From Verrucomicrobiota bacterium (GTDB lineage: Bacteria; Verrucomicrobiota; Verrucomicrobiia; Opitutales; Seribacteraceae), in the NCBI GenBank assembly GCA_028343845.1, contig JAOLZO010000001.1:1-64000 (forward strand): a DNA stretch of 64,000 bases, read 5' to 3'. The translations under genes and the position numbers were made by a program. Shown here piece after piece: positions 33,045 through 43,300 of this stretch. Below the pieces are notes generated by a model. That model worked only from the letters and a program-made list of their open reading frames with translations, was not told where the DNA came from and made no database searches. The first letter of the stretch is position 1; each line of letters begins with the position of its first letter.

Positions 33045-34517
33045 CTAGAGGTTTTGGATTTTGATCAGTTCCATCTTGGCTTGTTGACCGAGGGCGCTTT
33101 CTTCGGATGCAAGCTCGATCAGTTTCTGGTACAAAACTCCAGCCGTGACAGGCATTCTTTCGACGAGATGGTAGCGGCGGGCAAGTTGCCAAAGGATTTC
33201 CGTAGACTCGGGAAACCGATCGCGGGCTTTTTCCAATTCGATCAAGTATCGAGCTCCGCTCAAGGTTTCCCTTGCTATGCGAAGATATTCCATATGGATT
33301 TGCATATCCCTGGGGTTATGCCGAATGGCTTCCAAAATGGTCATTTCCGCTTCCTTGATCTCGCCCAATTGGAAATGGGCTTGCGAGGAAAGACGCCAAG
33401 CTTCGGAATTCGCCTGATCTTTCTTAATTGCATCCCGGGCAAAGAGCAGAGCACTCGTATAATTGCCCGTTACGAAGGCGGATCGTCCCTTCTCAAGGCT
33501 GTCGGGTTCGACGGGTTGGGCGAAGGCATCCGCCAAGCTCGTTCCGGGGTTCGGGGGCGGGGCTAGCGGTTCGTTTGCCGGTGTTTGAATTTGGTCAGTG
33601 CCAAGAGGGGCCGTCTTGGGACCTCTCGATATGACTGGTTCCTCCGCATCGTCATCGGGTTTCTTGAGCAATGCCTCGGCTAATTGGGTGATCGTCATTA
33701 CCTCAGGGGAAAGACCCCGGGCGAGTAGCTCGGGCGTTCTGCGCTTGCGCAGAAGCGCTGCCGCTCCTTCGCTCAAACCGCTTCCCTCGATTGTCTTGGG
33801 GTTGGATTTCTCAATCGCGAGAATCAATGCCTCGGCATTTTCTTCATCCCTGCTCGCCATCCTTATTCTCAGAAGCCCCAATAGAGGCCGGGGAGTTATG
33901 CCATCTTCCTTGCGGGCAGATTCCTTGTACCAGTGCTCGGACTGCGGAAGCAGTTTCTTTTCGAAAAACAGCTCCGCCATAATCAGGCAATCTTCATGCG
34001 TGATCAATTCAGTCACCTTGACGAATGCATTCAACGCTTCGGTGCTTTTGCCCGCTTGGGCTAACAACCTGGCTTGCACCAGCCAAGTGGCATTGTCATC
34101 CGGGTTGGACTTGAGGTACGCGGAGTAGCGTTCGCGAGCTGAATTCGCATCCCCCGATTGCTGGTAGGCGAGGGCAGCTTCCTTGAGCAGCTCTTCTCTG
34201 GCTCCGACCGAAAGCGCTTGATCGAAACGGAATGCAGATAACGCGAATTGTTCGGAGTCAAAAAGTGATCTGCCCAACTGAACGAGGACGTCAGGAGAGT
34301 TGGGGAATTGCTCGTTGTGCTTGCGCAAGAGTTCGATTGCTTCTTCAGGTTTTCCTTCAACACTCTTTGCTATGGCGTCGCTCAAGTCCGGACGGGCTTT
34401 GACAGCAGGGGATGTTGGTGGAGCCGTAGAGGGAGGGGTGTCATCCGGGCATCCCGAAAGTGCAAGCAAGGTTGACCCGAGGGTCGCTATTCGTAAACAT
34501 ATTTTCCCAAAGCGCAT
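33045..34517 (-). CDS. TPR-repeat lipoprotein
   Basis: A 490-residue protein with a lipoprotein signal peptide (LLALSGC, lipidated Cys near residue 23), a Pro/Thr linker and tetratricopeptide repeats from about 45 to 285. A Pro-rich gap follows (about 300-345), then a second TPR block to the end (ALLFARDAIKKDQANSEAWRL and more). TPR lipoproteins act as periplasmic scaffolds; no partner is evident. It is the first gene of a run with dnaG and rpoD (22- and 14-base gaps), an unusual partner for those genes. It is divergent from the DUF362-like gene. Confidence 0.85.
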   Translation of the reverse strand: MRFGKICLRIATLGSTLLALSGCPDDTPPSTAPPTSPAVKARPDLSDAIAKSVEGKPEEAIELLRKHNEQFPNSPDVLVQLGRSLFDSEQFALSAFRFDQALSVGAREELLKEAALAYQQSGDANSARERYSAYLKSNPDDNATWLVQARLLAQAGKSTEALNAFVKVTELITHEDCLIMAELFFEKKLLPQSEHWYKESARKEDGITPRPLLGLLRIRMASRDEENAEALILAIEKSNPKTIEGSGLSEGAAALLRKRRTPELLARGLSPEVMTITQLAEALLKKPDDDAEEPVISRGPKTAPLGTDQIQTPANEPLAPPPNPGTSLADAFAQPVEPDSLEKGRSAFVTGNYTSALLFARDAIKKDQANSEAWRLSSQAHFQLGEIKEAEMTILEAIRHNPRDMQIHMEYLRIARETLSGARYLIELEKARDRFPESTEILWQLARRYHLVERMPVTAGVLYQKLIELASEESALGQQAKMELIKIQNL

Positions 34518-34554
34518 GTATTGTTTTTTTCATTGGAAGGGCAAACGTCAAGCC

Positions 34555-35610
34555 ATGGTCTTCATTTTGGTTCATTCGTTTGCAATAATGGGGTTGTGTC
34601 CGGGTGTATTTTCGCAAGTCCCCGTTTCCCCCGATGGTGGGCTGAAAAAGGTCGTTTCCCCCGTGGATAAGCGTTTTTCGGGGGTTTTTAGAGCCAAAGT
34701 CGGACCCTCGGTCGCATCTTACCGGGAGGCCTTGGGCAAACTTGTTCCTTTCTCTGAAAAAAAGGGTGGATTCAAACTTTCCCCAGCCGTTATTCGCCGA
34801 ATCGGGATAAAGATCGAGACCTCGTGCGCTCCGGGCTTGCAGGTGTCCCCGGCCTTGGTCGATGCCTTGTTACTCTTTCTGAAAGATCGGGGATACCGGG
34901 AAAATCAGGTTTTTCTTGCCGATCAAGACCTGCATAACCTCAAGATGGCCGGGTTTGCAAAAGGTGGAAGCGCACCCCAAACCTATCGCGGATATCGGAT
35001 GTTTTGCTCCGCGGACAAAGGTTTTTTCGATCCCGATTGGTTTCATGACAGTGCGATGCCTCCAAGTCCGCATGACAGATCCCGGTTTTTTCTCCGTTTC
35101 CCATTGAAGAGGGAAAAGCGGCTCGAGGAGGAAAGAAAGAGCTATTTGCCCGCCCTCCTTTTTTTGGGAGACGTGCACTGGATCAATTTGGCTGTCGCGA
35201 TGGATAGCGTGAATATGGGCATTAACGGGTCGGCGACAAACTTGTCTCTTGGCTCGATCGACAATTATCAAAGGTTTCTCGAAAAACCTACCCTTGGACC
35301 GGCCGCGACTGCAGAAATTCTGGCCATTCCCGAAATTTGGCAAAAGCGCGTTTTTTCCATTGTCGATCTAAGCAAGTTTCAATTTGCAGGAGGACATTCC
35401 TTCGATGCCGAGTTCGTAGGCCGTGAACCCGTTTTACTATTCGGTGAAAACCCTTTTTCAGTTGATTTCTTTGCCCTTCAAACCCTGACTGAGGCCCGGA
35501 CGAAAAGGGGGCTAAAACCAAGAAAGCCGGAGGACGTCCTGATTTTCCGATATGCGCAGGAGCTTGGCTTGGGTGACGCGAAGGATGCCAAGCTGATTGA
35601 TCTGCCCTAG
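34555..35610 (+). CDS. Exported DUF362-like protein
   Basis: A 351-residue protein. The ATG at 34555 opens on a signal peptide (MVFILVHSFAIMGLCPGVFSQ). An ATG at 34516 would place a basic stretch in front and overlap the divergent TPR gene start. The sequence IGIKIETSCAPGLQVSPALVDALLLFL and the later INLAVAMDSVNMGINGSATNL, FLGDVHWIN resemble DUF362, a family of uncertain role sometimes linked to Fe-S proteins. No Cys clusters are present here. The stop TAG interlocks with the stop of the convergent isomerase gene (CTAG at 35607-35610). Confidence 0.65.
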   Translation: MVFILVHSFAIMGLCPGVFSQVPVSPDGGLKKVVSPVDKRFSGVFRAKVGPSVASYREALGKLVPFSEKKGGFKLSPAVIRRIGIKIETSCAPGLQVSPALVDALLLFLKDRGYRENQVFLADQDLHNLKMAGFAKGGSAPQTYRGYRMFCSADKGFFDPDWFHDSAMPPSPHDRSRFFLRFPLKREKRLEEERKSYLPALLFLGDVHWINLAVAMDSVNMGINGSATNLSLGSIDNYQRFLEKPTLGPAATAEILAIPEIWQKRVFSIVDLSKFQFAGGHSFDAEFVGREPVLLFGENPFSVDFFALQTLTEARTKRGLKPRKPEDVLIFRYAQELGLGDAKDAKLIDLP

Positions 35611-36425
35611 ACCTTGGTGAATTTCTCCCTCAGGTACTTCAGGCTTTGAGACGCGATCGTCTCGGGATCCGGACGATAGTCAAAAACTTCAACCGATACG
35701 AACCCCTCGTATCCTACTTCATGCAGGGTTTCGGCAATGGGGCTGAACTCGACGTCCCCGAATCCAGGCCCCCTCAAATTCGGGTCGTTGGCATGGAAGT
35801 GAGCAAGCTCGCTTTGGCTTTCGCGAATGATCGAGGGGATGTCTTTCTCTTCGTCGCTCATCGCCTTTACGTCCAGATGCAAGCGGAGTCCGGGGTGATC
35901 GACCTGACGGATCAAGCGAACGGTTTCTTCCGCGGTATTGAGAAAATTGGTTTCAGCGCGCCCCAAGGGCTCCATGGCTATGGTTACGCCACCCTCATGG
36001 GCAACTTCTGCAACCCCGCGAAGGATTTCGGCGGCCCGTGCCGAAGCATCCTCGTATTTCCAATCATCTTGCAGGTCTCGTTGCTTCGGGCTTCCCCAAA
36101 CCATTACGGTGCCTTGCATAGCCGCGCAAATTCTTGCCAGATGTTGGCCGAAGGCGAGAGTGTCTTTTCTGAGTAGTGGATCGTCCGTCGTCAGGTGTAA
36201 CCAGGCCGGCTTGACGAAGAGCCAATGAAGGCCCACGACTTCAAGCCCATGTTCGCGCACTGTTTTGCCCACCCGTTCGGCATCCGACTCGGATATGTCA
36301 CGAGGGTCTTCCTCGAGTGTGAAGGGCGCGATCTCCAAGCCGTCGTATCCGGTCTGCGCGACATGACGGCAGGTATCCTCAAGTGACCACCCCTGATAGG
36401 TTTCGTTGCAAATTGCGAATTTCAT
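35607..36425 (-). CDS. Sugar phosphate isomerase/epimerase
   Basis: A 272-residue xylose-isomerase-like TIM barrel without a signal peptide. The barrel strands are FAICNETYQGW, GYDGLEIAPFTLEE, GLHWLFVKP, TIAMEPLGRAETNFLN, GLRLHLDVKAMSDEE, AHFHANDPNLRGPG and GFVSVEVFDY. They supply the metal ligands Glu, Asp, His and Glu of this family. It resembles the 2-keto-myo-inositol dehydratase or hydroxypyruvate isomerase type. The ATG at 36425 is preferred over a GTG three codons upstream. The stop overlaps that of the DUF362-like gene by 3 bases. Confidence 0.9.
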   Translation of the reverse strand: MKFAICNETYQGWSLEDTCRHVAQTGYDGLEIAPFTLEEDPRDISESDAERVGKTVREHGLEVVGLHWLFVKPAWLHLTTDDPLLRKDTLAFGQHLARICAAMQGTVMVWGSPKQRDLQDDWKYEDASARAAEILRGVAEVAHEGGVTIAMEPLGRAETNFLNTAEETVRLIRQVDHPGLRLHLDVKAMSDEEKDIPSIIRESQSELAHFHANDPNLRGPGFGDVEFSPIAETLHEVGYEGFVSVEVFDYRPDPETIASQSLKYLREKFTKV

Positions 36426-36494
36426 GAGCAACACTCATGAGGCTGGTTCATTTGGGGACAAGTCTTTTCTTGCCCGCCCGTCCGGTTTGGTTTC

Positions 36495-37745
36495 ATGATC
36501 TCCGGGGTTATGAGAATCGCAGCCTGCCTCTTTCTTTGTCTGAATCTTCATGGGAATGATCTTTCCTGGCCGAATTGGCTGGGCCCCAATCATGACGGCT
36601 CATCGGATTCGTTTGCACTCCCTGTTCCAACCGATGGGAAGGATTATTCAATGGACTGGTCGATCAAGGTCGGACGCGGATGGGCTTCGCCAGTATGTGA
36701 TTCGAAGATTCTCATCCTTCATGAGCGGGATGGTGAAAGCGAATCGCTTCGGGCGCTGGACCCGTTGACGGGCAAGCAACGGTGGCGGTTTGCATACCGT
36801 TCGGGTTATCAGGACAGTTTCGGGATGGAGGATGGCCCTCGTTCCACCCCCGCCATTTCCGATGGAATCGTTGTGTCTCATGGACCGCAAGGCTTGGTCC
36901 ATGCAGTATCTGCAAAGGACGGAGCCTTGCGTTGGAAAGTGGACTTGGCCGAGAAGTTCTCTTCACCCAAAGGCTTTTTCGGACGTTGCTCGTCGCCTCT
37001 GGTAGTCGGGGAAAGGGTGATGTTTGACGTTGGTGGTCAAAATGCGGGCATGGTCGCGCTCGAGCTGAAAACCGGTAAGTTGGCATGGTCCTCCACCTCC
37101 TATGGAAACGATTATTCTTCGGCGGTTCCATTTGAGACAAACTCCGGACCCGTGGTCCTGTCCTTCATGCGGGAGGGCTTTTTGGCCTTGAATGCCAAGA
37201 CGGGCAAAGAGATCTTTTTCGAGCGTTTCCGTTCCCCGATCAATGCTTCCGTGAATGCCGCGAGTCCCTTGGTTGCCGGCAATCGGGTGCTTTTGTCTTC
37301 CTGCTATGAAGTCGGCGCGGGCTTTTGGGCTTACAAGGAAAGCTCAGCCGGAAAAGGCAGCTTCGATGCCATATGGAAAAAAAAGAACGCGCTTGATTGC
37401 CATTACTCCACTCCCGTTCAAAGGGATGGCTTTGCCTACGGCTTTCATGGCAGGCAGGAGCGAGGGCCGGTACTTCGATGCATAAGCCTGAAGGATGGCA
37501 AAGTTATGTGGGAGGCTCCCGCCATGGGGGCGGGGAACCTGCTCCGGGCAAAGGGCAAGTTGATCGTTCTTACCGAGGATGGGGAATTGATTGTTGCGGA
37601 CGCATCGCCCGACCGATTCCGGGTTCTTCATCGCCAGCAGATTCTTGGCACCGGTTCGCGAGCGCACTTTGCCTTGTCCAATGCCCGACTCTTTGCCCGG
37701 GATCAACGCAGGCTCGTTTGCCTGCGCTTGGATAAGTTCGAATAG
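36495..37745 (+). CDS. Secreted PQQ-like beta-propeller protein
   Basis: A 416-residue exported protein. The leader MRIAACLFLCLNLHGND (from the ATG at 36510; a second ATG lies at 36495) is followed by WPNWLGPNHDGSS, the typical opening of outer-membrane PQQ-like repeat proteins in this group. Several blades repeat ALDPLTGKQRWRF, ALELKTGKLAWSS, ALNAKTGKEIFF and CISLKDGKVMWEA. No quinoprotein catalytic residues are evident. Similar PVC proteins are common and uncharacterised. It ends 4 bases before the convergent dehydrogenase stop. Confidence 0.88.
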   Translation: MISGVMRIAACLFLCLNLHGNDLSWPNWLGPNHDGSSDSFALPVPTDGKDYSMDWSIKVGRGWASPVCDSKILILHERDGESESLRALDPLTGKQRWRFAYRSGYQDSFGMEDGPRSTPAISDGIVVSHGPQGLVHAVSAKDGALRWKVDLAEKFSSPKGFFGRCSSPLVVGERVMFDVGGQNAGMVALELKTGKLAWSSTSYGNDYSSAVPFETNSGPVVLSFMREGFLALNAKTGKEIFFERFRSPINASVNAASPLVAGNRVLLSSCYEVGAGFWAYKESSAGKGSFDAIWKKKNALDCHYSTPVQRDGFAYGFHGRQERGPVLRCISLKDGKVMWEAPAMGAGNLLRAKGKLIVLTEDGELIVADASPDRFRVLHRQQILGTGSRAHFALSNARLFARDQRRLVCLRLDKFE

Positions 37746-37749
37746 AGTA

Positions 37750-38706
37750 TCAGGCTTCGACTACGTTTCGCGGCTTTCCTTCGAGGAAGTAGCGAAGGTT
37801 GGAAACGGTTTCCTTCATCAGTCGTTTTCTCGCCGCAAGGGTGGCCCACGCGTAATGGGGGGTGATGAAGCAGTTTCTTGCCTTGATCAGCGGGTTTTCG
37901 GATGAGGGCGGTTCGGAGCTCAGTACGTCCAACCCTGCTCCTGCAATCATTCCGGACTCAAGGGCATCGGCGAGGGCCTGCTCATCAACGAGAGGACCCC
38001 GGGCGGTATTGATGAGGAAGGCGGTGTTCTTCATCCCTTTCAAACGTTCGGCGTTTACGCAATTCTCCGTTTCGGGAGTCAAGGGACAATGCAAGGAGAG
38101 TATGTCGCTTTGGGAGAATAATTCGTCCATCGGAAGAGCTTTCCCGTGAGCAGGGTCATCTTGGTCGAACGATCTCGAATGAATGAGGATGGACATGCCG
38201 AATGCCCGTCCCAAGCGGGCCACGGCTTGACCGATTTCACCATACCCTAGAATACCCAGTTGCTGGCCCTCCAATTCCTCGATTGCCTCGAGGCAATAAG
38301 AGAAATCGGGATGGCTGCTCCATTTTCCGTCACGAACGGAACCCGCATGTTCCTGAACCCGGTGGGTAAAGCGAAGAATATGGGCAAAGACCGCTTGCGC
38401 TACGGAGTTGGTGCTGTACGAAGGTACGTTTGTCACGGTGATCGATTTTTCCCGGCAACAGGGAAGGTCGACTACGTTATAACCGGTCGCAGTGACCCCG
38501 ACGTAACGAAGGTCGGGCAGCTCAGTCAGGGTTTCACGGGTGACGAGGGCCTTGTTGGTAATGATTACCTCAGCGCCGGAGCATCTTTCCTTAACCAAAT
38601 CGGGTGGCGTGCGTTCATATATCTTCAGTTCACCCAACTCCCCGAGATCGTCCCACGAGAGATCTCCGGGGTTGAGGGTCTGACCGTCCAAAATAACAAT
38701 CTTCAT
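37750..38706 (-). CDS. D-2-hydroxyacid dehydrogenase (glycerate dehydrogenase-like)
   Basis: A 318-residue NAD-dependent enzyme. The dinucleotide motif is LGILGYGEIGQAVARLG (about 150-166). The catalytic triad is visible: Arg in INTARGPLVDE (about 240), Glu in DVLSSEPP (about 269) and His in FITPHYAWA (about 288). The ITPHYAWA form is typical of hydroxypyruvate (glycerate) reductases. The start VILDGQTLNPGDLSWDDLGELG also matches glycerate dehydrogenase of the HprA group. It is the last gene of the sulfatase, propeller, S41 peptidase run. Confidence 0.92.
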   Translation of the reverse strand: MKIVILDGQTLNPGDLSWDDLGELGELKIYERTPPDLVKERCSGAEVIITNKALVTRETLTELPDLRYVGVTATGYNVVDLPCCREKSITVTNVPSYSTNSVAQAVFAHILRFTHRVQEHAGSVRDGKWSSHPDFSYCLEAIEELEGQQLGILGYGEIGQAVARLGRAFGMSILIHSRSFDQDDPAHGKALPMDELFSQSDILSLHCPLTPETENCVNAERLKGMKNTAFLINTARGPLVDEQALADALESGMIAGAGLDVLSSEPPSSENPLIKARNCFITPHYAWATLAARKRLMKETVSNLRYFLEGKPRNVVEA

Positions 38707-38768
38707 GGTTTGGCTTACAGGGAGTTTTTGACTAGCGACGGATTAAGGAGCACTTAACGGAAACGCTT

Positions 38769-40289
38769 CTAGGGGTTGGCTGCCTTTCTTGCAAGTTGCA
38801 TGGCGAATTTCATAACCGTATCTACGTTTGCAATCAGGTCTGCCTGGGTTTGGATCACTTTGTGGTCGGGTCGGATCCCACTTCCTTTGGGAAAAGTTTT
38901 TGCGCCCCGATAATTTTCATATTGGATCAGGGGGACTTCGAGCTGGCAACGCGTGTTGGGCAAATTGTACAGCACCATGTTGCCAGCCGTAAAGGTGGCG
39001 TAGCCTCCTCCGGTTTCCTCACCGATGAACGTGACGTTGTCGTTGTTGAGCAGGTAACTGCCCATCACCGTTCCGCCCGAGTGCGTCCAACCACTGATCA
39101 GGACGTAAACCTGTCCGTCAAACGCATTTTTCCGGGGGTTCCATCGGCGGTTTTTTTCATCGATCATCGTGAATCGTCCTGACTCTTCGGCCTTGAATTC
39201 TTTGGCGAAAATCTTCTCTAGCATCTTGGGGAATTGGTCGCGGGCCAAGTGTTCCTTGATCGGAATCTTCATGGTCATTGTTTCAGCCGATCTGAAGTCC
39301 CGAAAGGGTGTTTGGGCGAAGTAGGTGAAAAGTCGGGCGTCGTTGCCAACGTAACCACCATCGTTTTGCCTCAGGTCAAGGATTATGCATCGCAGGTCAT
39401 CGTCTTCCTCAATCTCTTTGAAGTTATTACGAAGAAAATCTTTGTATTTCTGCCTTCCCTTTTTGTTCAGGCCAAAATCAAAGGTGTTCATGCTGAACAG
39501 TGAAATGCCTTTTTCCAATGAGCCTAGTTTGTACTTTTTGCGTTTTCCGGTTTCCGAGTGTCTCTCAATCATGCGGGCTTCGAGTTTCTTTCCTGAAATT
39601 GCCGGGATTTGTTTTTGAATGATCTTCTCGGAACCAAAGGGAAGATAATCCACTCGGAAGGTTTCGTTTTGACCAAAAGAGAGGAAATGGCGGAGAGCGA
39701 AATCCCCAGCCAAAATATGGTATTTCATGGTGGCGTTGTATCCATCCGACCTGACCTGAGGAAGAAGTTTTGCCAAGACTTCTTTCATGGGAACTCCATT
39801 GATAGCGGTAATTTCCGAACCTAGCGGCAATTCGAGTCCGTCATGATCAAGGTAGGCTTTTTTCTCAAGGAAGATTAATGGCAAGGGGAATCGAAGAGCG
39901 CCTTTGAGCAGGGAATCCAAAAGCTTTTGAGGTAGGTCGAAATAGGTGTGTCCGCAGTAGACCTTCTCTACCAACGGAGCTACCTCCAGATAGAATTCAC
40001 GCAAGCTCATCGGCCGGTCGAATGTCTCTTCTATCTCTTCGAAACGGCGGTCGAATTCCTTCTTGGTGGTGTACAGATACAAGCCGGGGTGTCCTCCCTC
40101 AAGGGCTTGCCTGAGCACTTTTACGTCTTCCTTCAATTTGCCGGGGGCAAAGGTTTGTTGCAAGGAGGGGACGGGAAGAGACTTCTTCTTGCCCTTGGCT
40201 CCATGGGAATATCCTGTTGCGAAACAAGAAACAGCCAAGCAGAGCCAGGCCGTCAGTCGACCTAAAGCTAGCTTTTTCCTGCCTTCCAT
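38769..40289 (-). CDS. S41-family peptidase (exported)
   Basis: A 506-residue protein with a signal peptide (residues 10-30, LTAWLCLAVSCFATGYSHG). A tail-processing-protease-like core carries the nucleophile Ser404 in SGWTHSGGTVMGSYLL, then FIGEETGGGYATFTAG. An interdomain part with SEITAINGVPM (about 159-169) looks like a PDZ remnant. S41 enzymes cut protein C-termini in the periplasm, but this long branch is also found beside glycan loci with unknown targets. It lies 43 bases after the large propeller gene in the same direction. Confidence 0.88.
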   Translation of the reverse strand: MEGRKKLALGRLTAWLCLAVSCFATGYSHGAKGKKKSLPVPSLQQTFAPGKLKEDVKVLRQALEGGHPGLYLYTTKKEFDRRFEEIEETFDRPMSLREFYLEVAPLVEKVYCGHTYFDLPQKLLDSLLKGALRFPLPLIFLEKKAYLDHDGLELPLGSEITAINGVPMKEVLAKLLPQVRSDGYNATMKYHILAGDFALRHFLSFGQNETFRVDYLPFGSEKIIQKQIPAISGKKLEARMIERHSETGKRKKYKLGSLEKGISLFSMNTFDFGLNKKGRQKYKDFLRNNFKEIEEDDDLRCIILDLRQNDGGYVGNDARLFTYFAQTPFRDFRSAETMTMKIPIKEHLARDQFPKMLEKIFAKEFKAEESGRFTMIDEKNRRWNPRKNAFDGQVYVLISGWTHSGGTVMGSYLLNNDNVTFIGEETGGGYATFTAGNMVLYNLPNTRCQLEVPLIQYENYRGAKTFPKGSGIRPDHKVIQTQADLIANVDTVMKFAMQLARKAANP

Positions 40290-40332
40290 GCCAAGTCGAT
40301 GCCTTTGATCGCAGTTGGGGGAAGGGAGTCCG

Positions 40333-43300
40333 TTACTTCTGACCCTTCAGGCAGGTTATCGTTCCTTTCTCGGTAGATAGGAAGAGTTTTCCGTTGGCGG
40401 CGACGAGTCCATCCCAAGTCGGGAGGTAGCCCAGGTTGTACTTGGCTAGCGTTTCGCCGGTTTTTGTCGAAATGGCGAGGAGCACGGAACCTTGAGTGCC
40501 CGCGAGGGCTGCCTGTTGCTTGGCAAGGACTTCGTTTACCGAGGAGTCACGTGCCATGATCCGCTTAAAGGTCTCTTCCTCATCCATGACGTCGGGCGGT
40601 CCGGCCACGAAGACCACGTCCTCGGCCAATACCATTCCTCTGGCAAGGACCGGAACGTCGTGGGTCCAGTTGTGGGCAACCCCGCTTCCGCCCTTCTGAT
40701 TGCCACCTTTCTTGGGCTTCGAGACAAACCGGAATGCGCCTCCGAATTTCCCTTCCTCAGGCTTTGCTCCGTTTACGGTGGCCTGATGCTTCCCACTCGA
40801 AAGATCAGTTGCCTTTCCATCGTCGAATGAGCAAGCCAATACGCAGTTCTTTCCGATGGCTCTCTTTGGACCTGCATTCTCGACGACCTTCGAGAAAAAA
40901 GCCGGATCCATTTCACCGAAGTGGAGGCGAACTTCATCGATCAGTCCGGTGAAGTTGAATGGGCTGGCGTAGTTGCCTACAGCAGACAAGCTGTCCGCTC
41001 CGATATCGAGGCTTTGAATCGGATCGGAGCCAATCAGGGCAGGGGCTTCTCCCTTGGCGATCAGGCGTCCGTTCAAATAGAGCCTCATGGACTTGTCCTT
41101 GGAAAGAACCCCGGCGACATGGTGCCATTTCCCAACGATTCTCTCGCGCGAGCCTATGCTTGCCAGCTTGTCTGAGGCCCGGATGTGAAAGCGTGGACGG
41201 CCCTTTTCAATCGTTATGGCAAAACCGTCTCTCGGTCCGCCTCGGGCGACAATTACGCCGTCATTCTTTTCTGCTTTGATCCAAGCTTCGATCGCCAAGG
41301 CCTTGCCCATGGGGTTAAGGGTTTTCGGGATGCCGAAGGTGATCATTTGCGTCGGGGCGGAAGGTCCCCGGCGGTTGGTCGCGGGGCCGGCGCTTTCACT
41401 GCCCGAGGCTTGCTCCATGGGTGCGGAGAATAATTGATGCTCGATGGTTGTAGTCCATCGAAGGTATTGAGGCTTTCTTCCGAATCCGTAAACGGTGTCC
41501 TTGTCATGCACGAGGATTCGTCCTGACGGAGCGAACTTTCCCGCTTGGTAGTAGCCGCCGTGGCCACCTGCGAAGCTGCGCCCGTATACCCAATAGCTTC
41601 GATGAAACCAATCACCGTCCAGGAAACCGGTGGGAGAGAAAAGGTGTACGCCTTCTCCTTTCTGTACCGAACCTTGCGAGGCTGGGGTTCCGGAATGAGG
41701 CCCGATTCCAACTCGATTCCCATTGTGGTCAAACTTTTGGGAACGCATGTAGATGAAGTTCTCGTCGCAAGAGAGGACGTCGGTAAGCCCGACTGGCATA
41801 TTGAGGATTTGATGCCTTTCGGCCAAGTTCTTGCCAGTTTCAGGGTCGGTTTCATTGACTTCGGTCTGGACAAGGACCTTGCCCGTCTTCGCATCGAGCT
41901 TGTAAAAGCGAAGCCCGCCATCGAGGAAGTTGGAACGTCCGGATACGAAATAGGCGGCGCCTTCGCGAATCAGAATATTGCCCGAGACGGGCCAGACGGA
42001 CTCCAGTTGCTCGAAGGCCATGTGGCGAAGGTCTTCAGGGGCGGCCTGGAAACGCCAGGACAGAGCGCCGTCGGAAGCGCGCAAACTAGTCACGGTTCCG
42101 TCGGCGGATCCAAAAAGTACGGCACCTTCGTGGTAGGATGGGGGAGAGTCAATGCGCCCGCCGGCAACGTGTGTCCATAGGATTTTGCCGGTTGACGTAT
42201 CCAGGCAGTGAACGGCATGGGCGTCGATTTCAGCGACGAAAAGCTTGCCGTCTGCAACGATTACCGAACTCAAGCGGTCTCCGTCCCCAATTTCGGTTTC
42301 CCATGCCGGATCGAGTTCGGGCGAGACCCCCGCATTCGATTTACCACTGCGGTTGGTATTCCCCCGGTAGGTCGGCCAATCCGAGGGGTTGATCTTTTCC
42401 GGAGGGTTTGTCTTTCCATAGGCCGGTCCTTTTTCGAGCCGGTCATGATCCTTTTTCGGATCGGAACTCTTTCGGGGGGAGCCTTCCGGAGCGAGGGCAT
42501 TGAGTCCGAAAAGCTTGGCTTCGGGATAGCAGGCGCAGTTGTGGGGTGGGGCGTATACTAATCCATTGCAAGGCATGACTCCATAGAGACAACCTCCCCT
42601 CACCCAGTGGTTGAGGTCCCAGTGCGAGTTCTCGATGTCAACGAACTCAATTCCGGTGCGAGACGCGAGCAGGAAACGCTCCGTAGCCTTCGCAATATGG
42701 CACCGGTGGTGAAACCAGTAGGGATTCACCTTGGGTGGAAAACTTCTTTTTGTTTCGCCCGTCTTGAGATCGCGCCCCGTCCAGACTCCCGAGTCCTTGG
42801 TGCTGGTGATTGGAGCTGACCAAACTAGCCCGCCTATCACAAGAAGATCCTCGGGCGACTGGTAGCCACCGCGTTCGTGTGGCGAAGTCCAAAGGGTTTT
42901 TCCGGTGGTCGCTTCATAGGCGGTCATGGAACGATCTCCTCCTGCAAAGACGACAACGCCATCCACGACCACCAAACGAGGGCCAAAGTTGAATTGTACG
43001 CTGGACCGGCGAGCGCTGGGAGAGCCTTTCCATGCGACTTTTCCGGTTTTGATCTCGATCGCGGTTACGATCTTGCCATCGTGAAAGTACGCGCGCTCAC
43101 CATCAGAGGCGGGGGAAAGGGGTGCCACCGGACTCTCATGTTCCCATCGCTTCTTTCCCGTTTCGGCGTCGTAGCACATGAGGATTCGGGGTTTTTCATC
43201 CCAGACAAACTCTGTCCGTACGCGTCCTTGGTCGCCGACGTTATTCTTGGGCACGTAATCCTTCAGTTCGGATGCCCCTTTGTTGACAAGAGCCAGAAGA

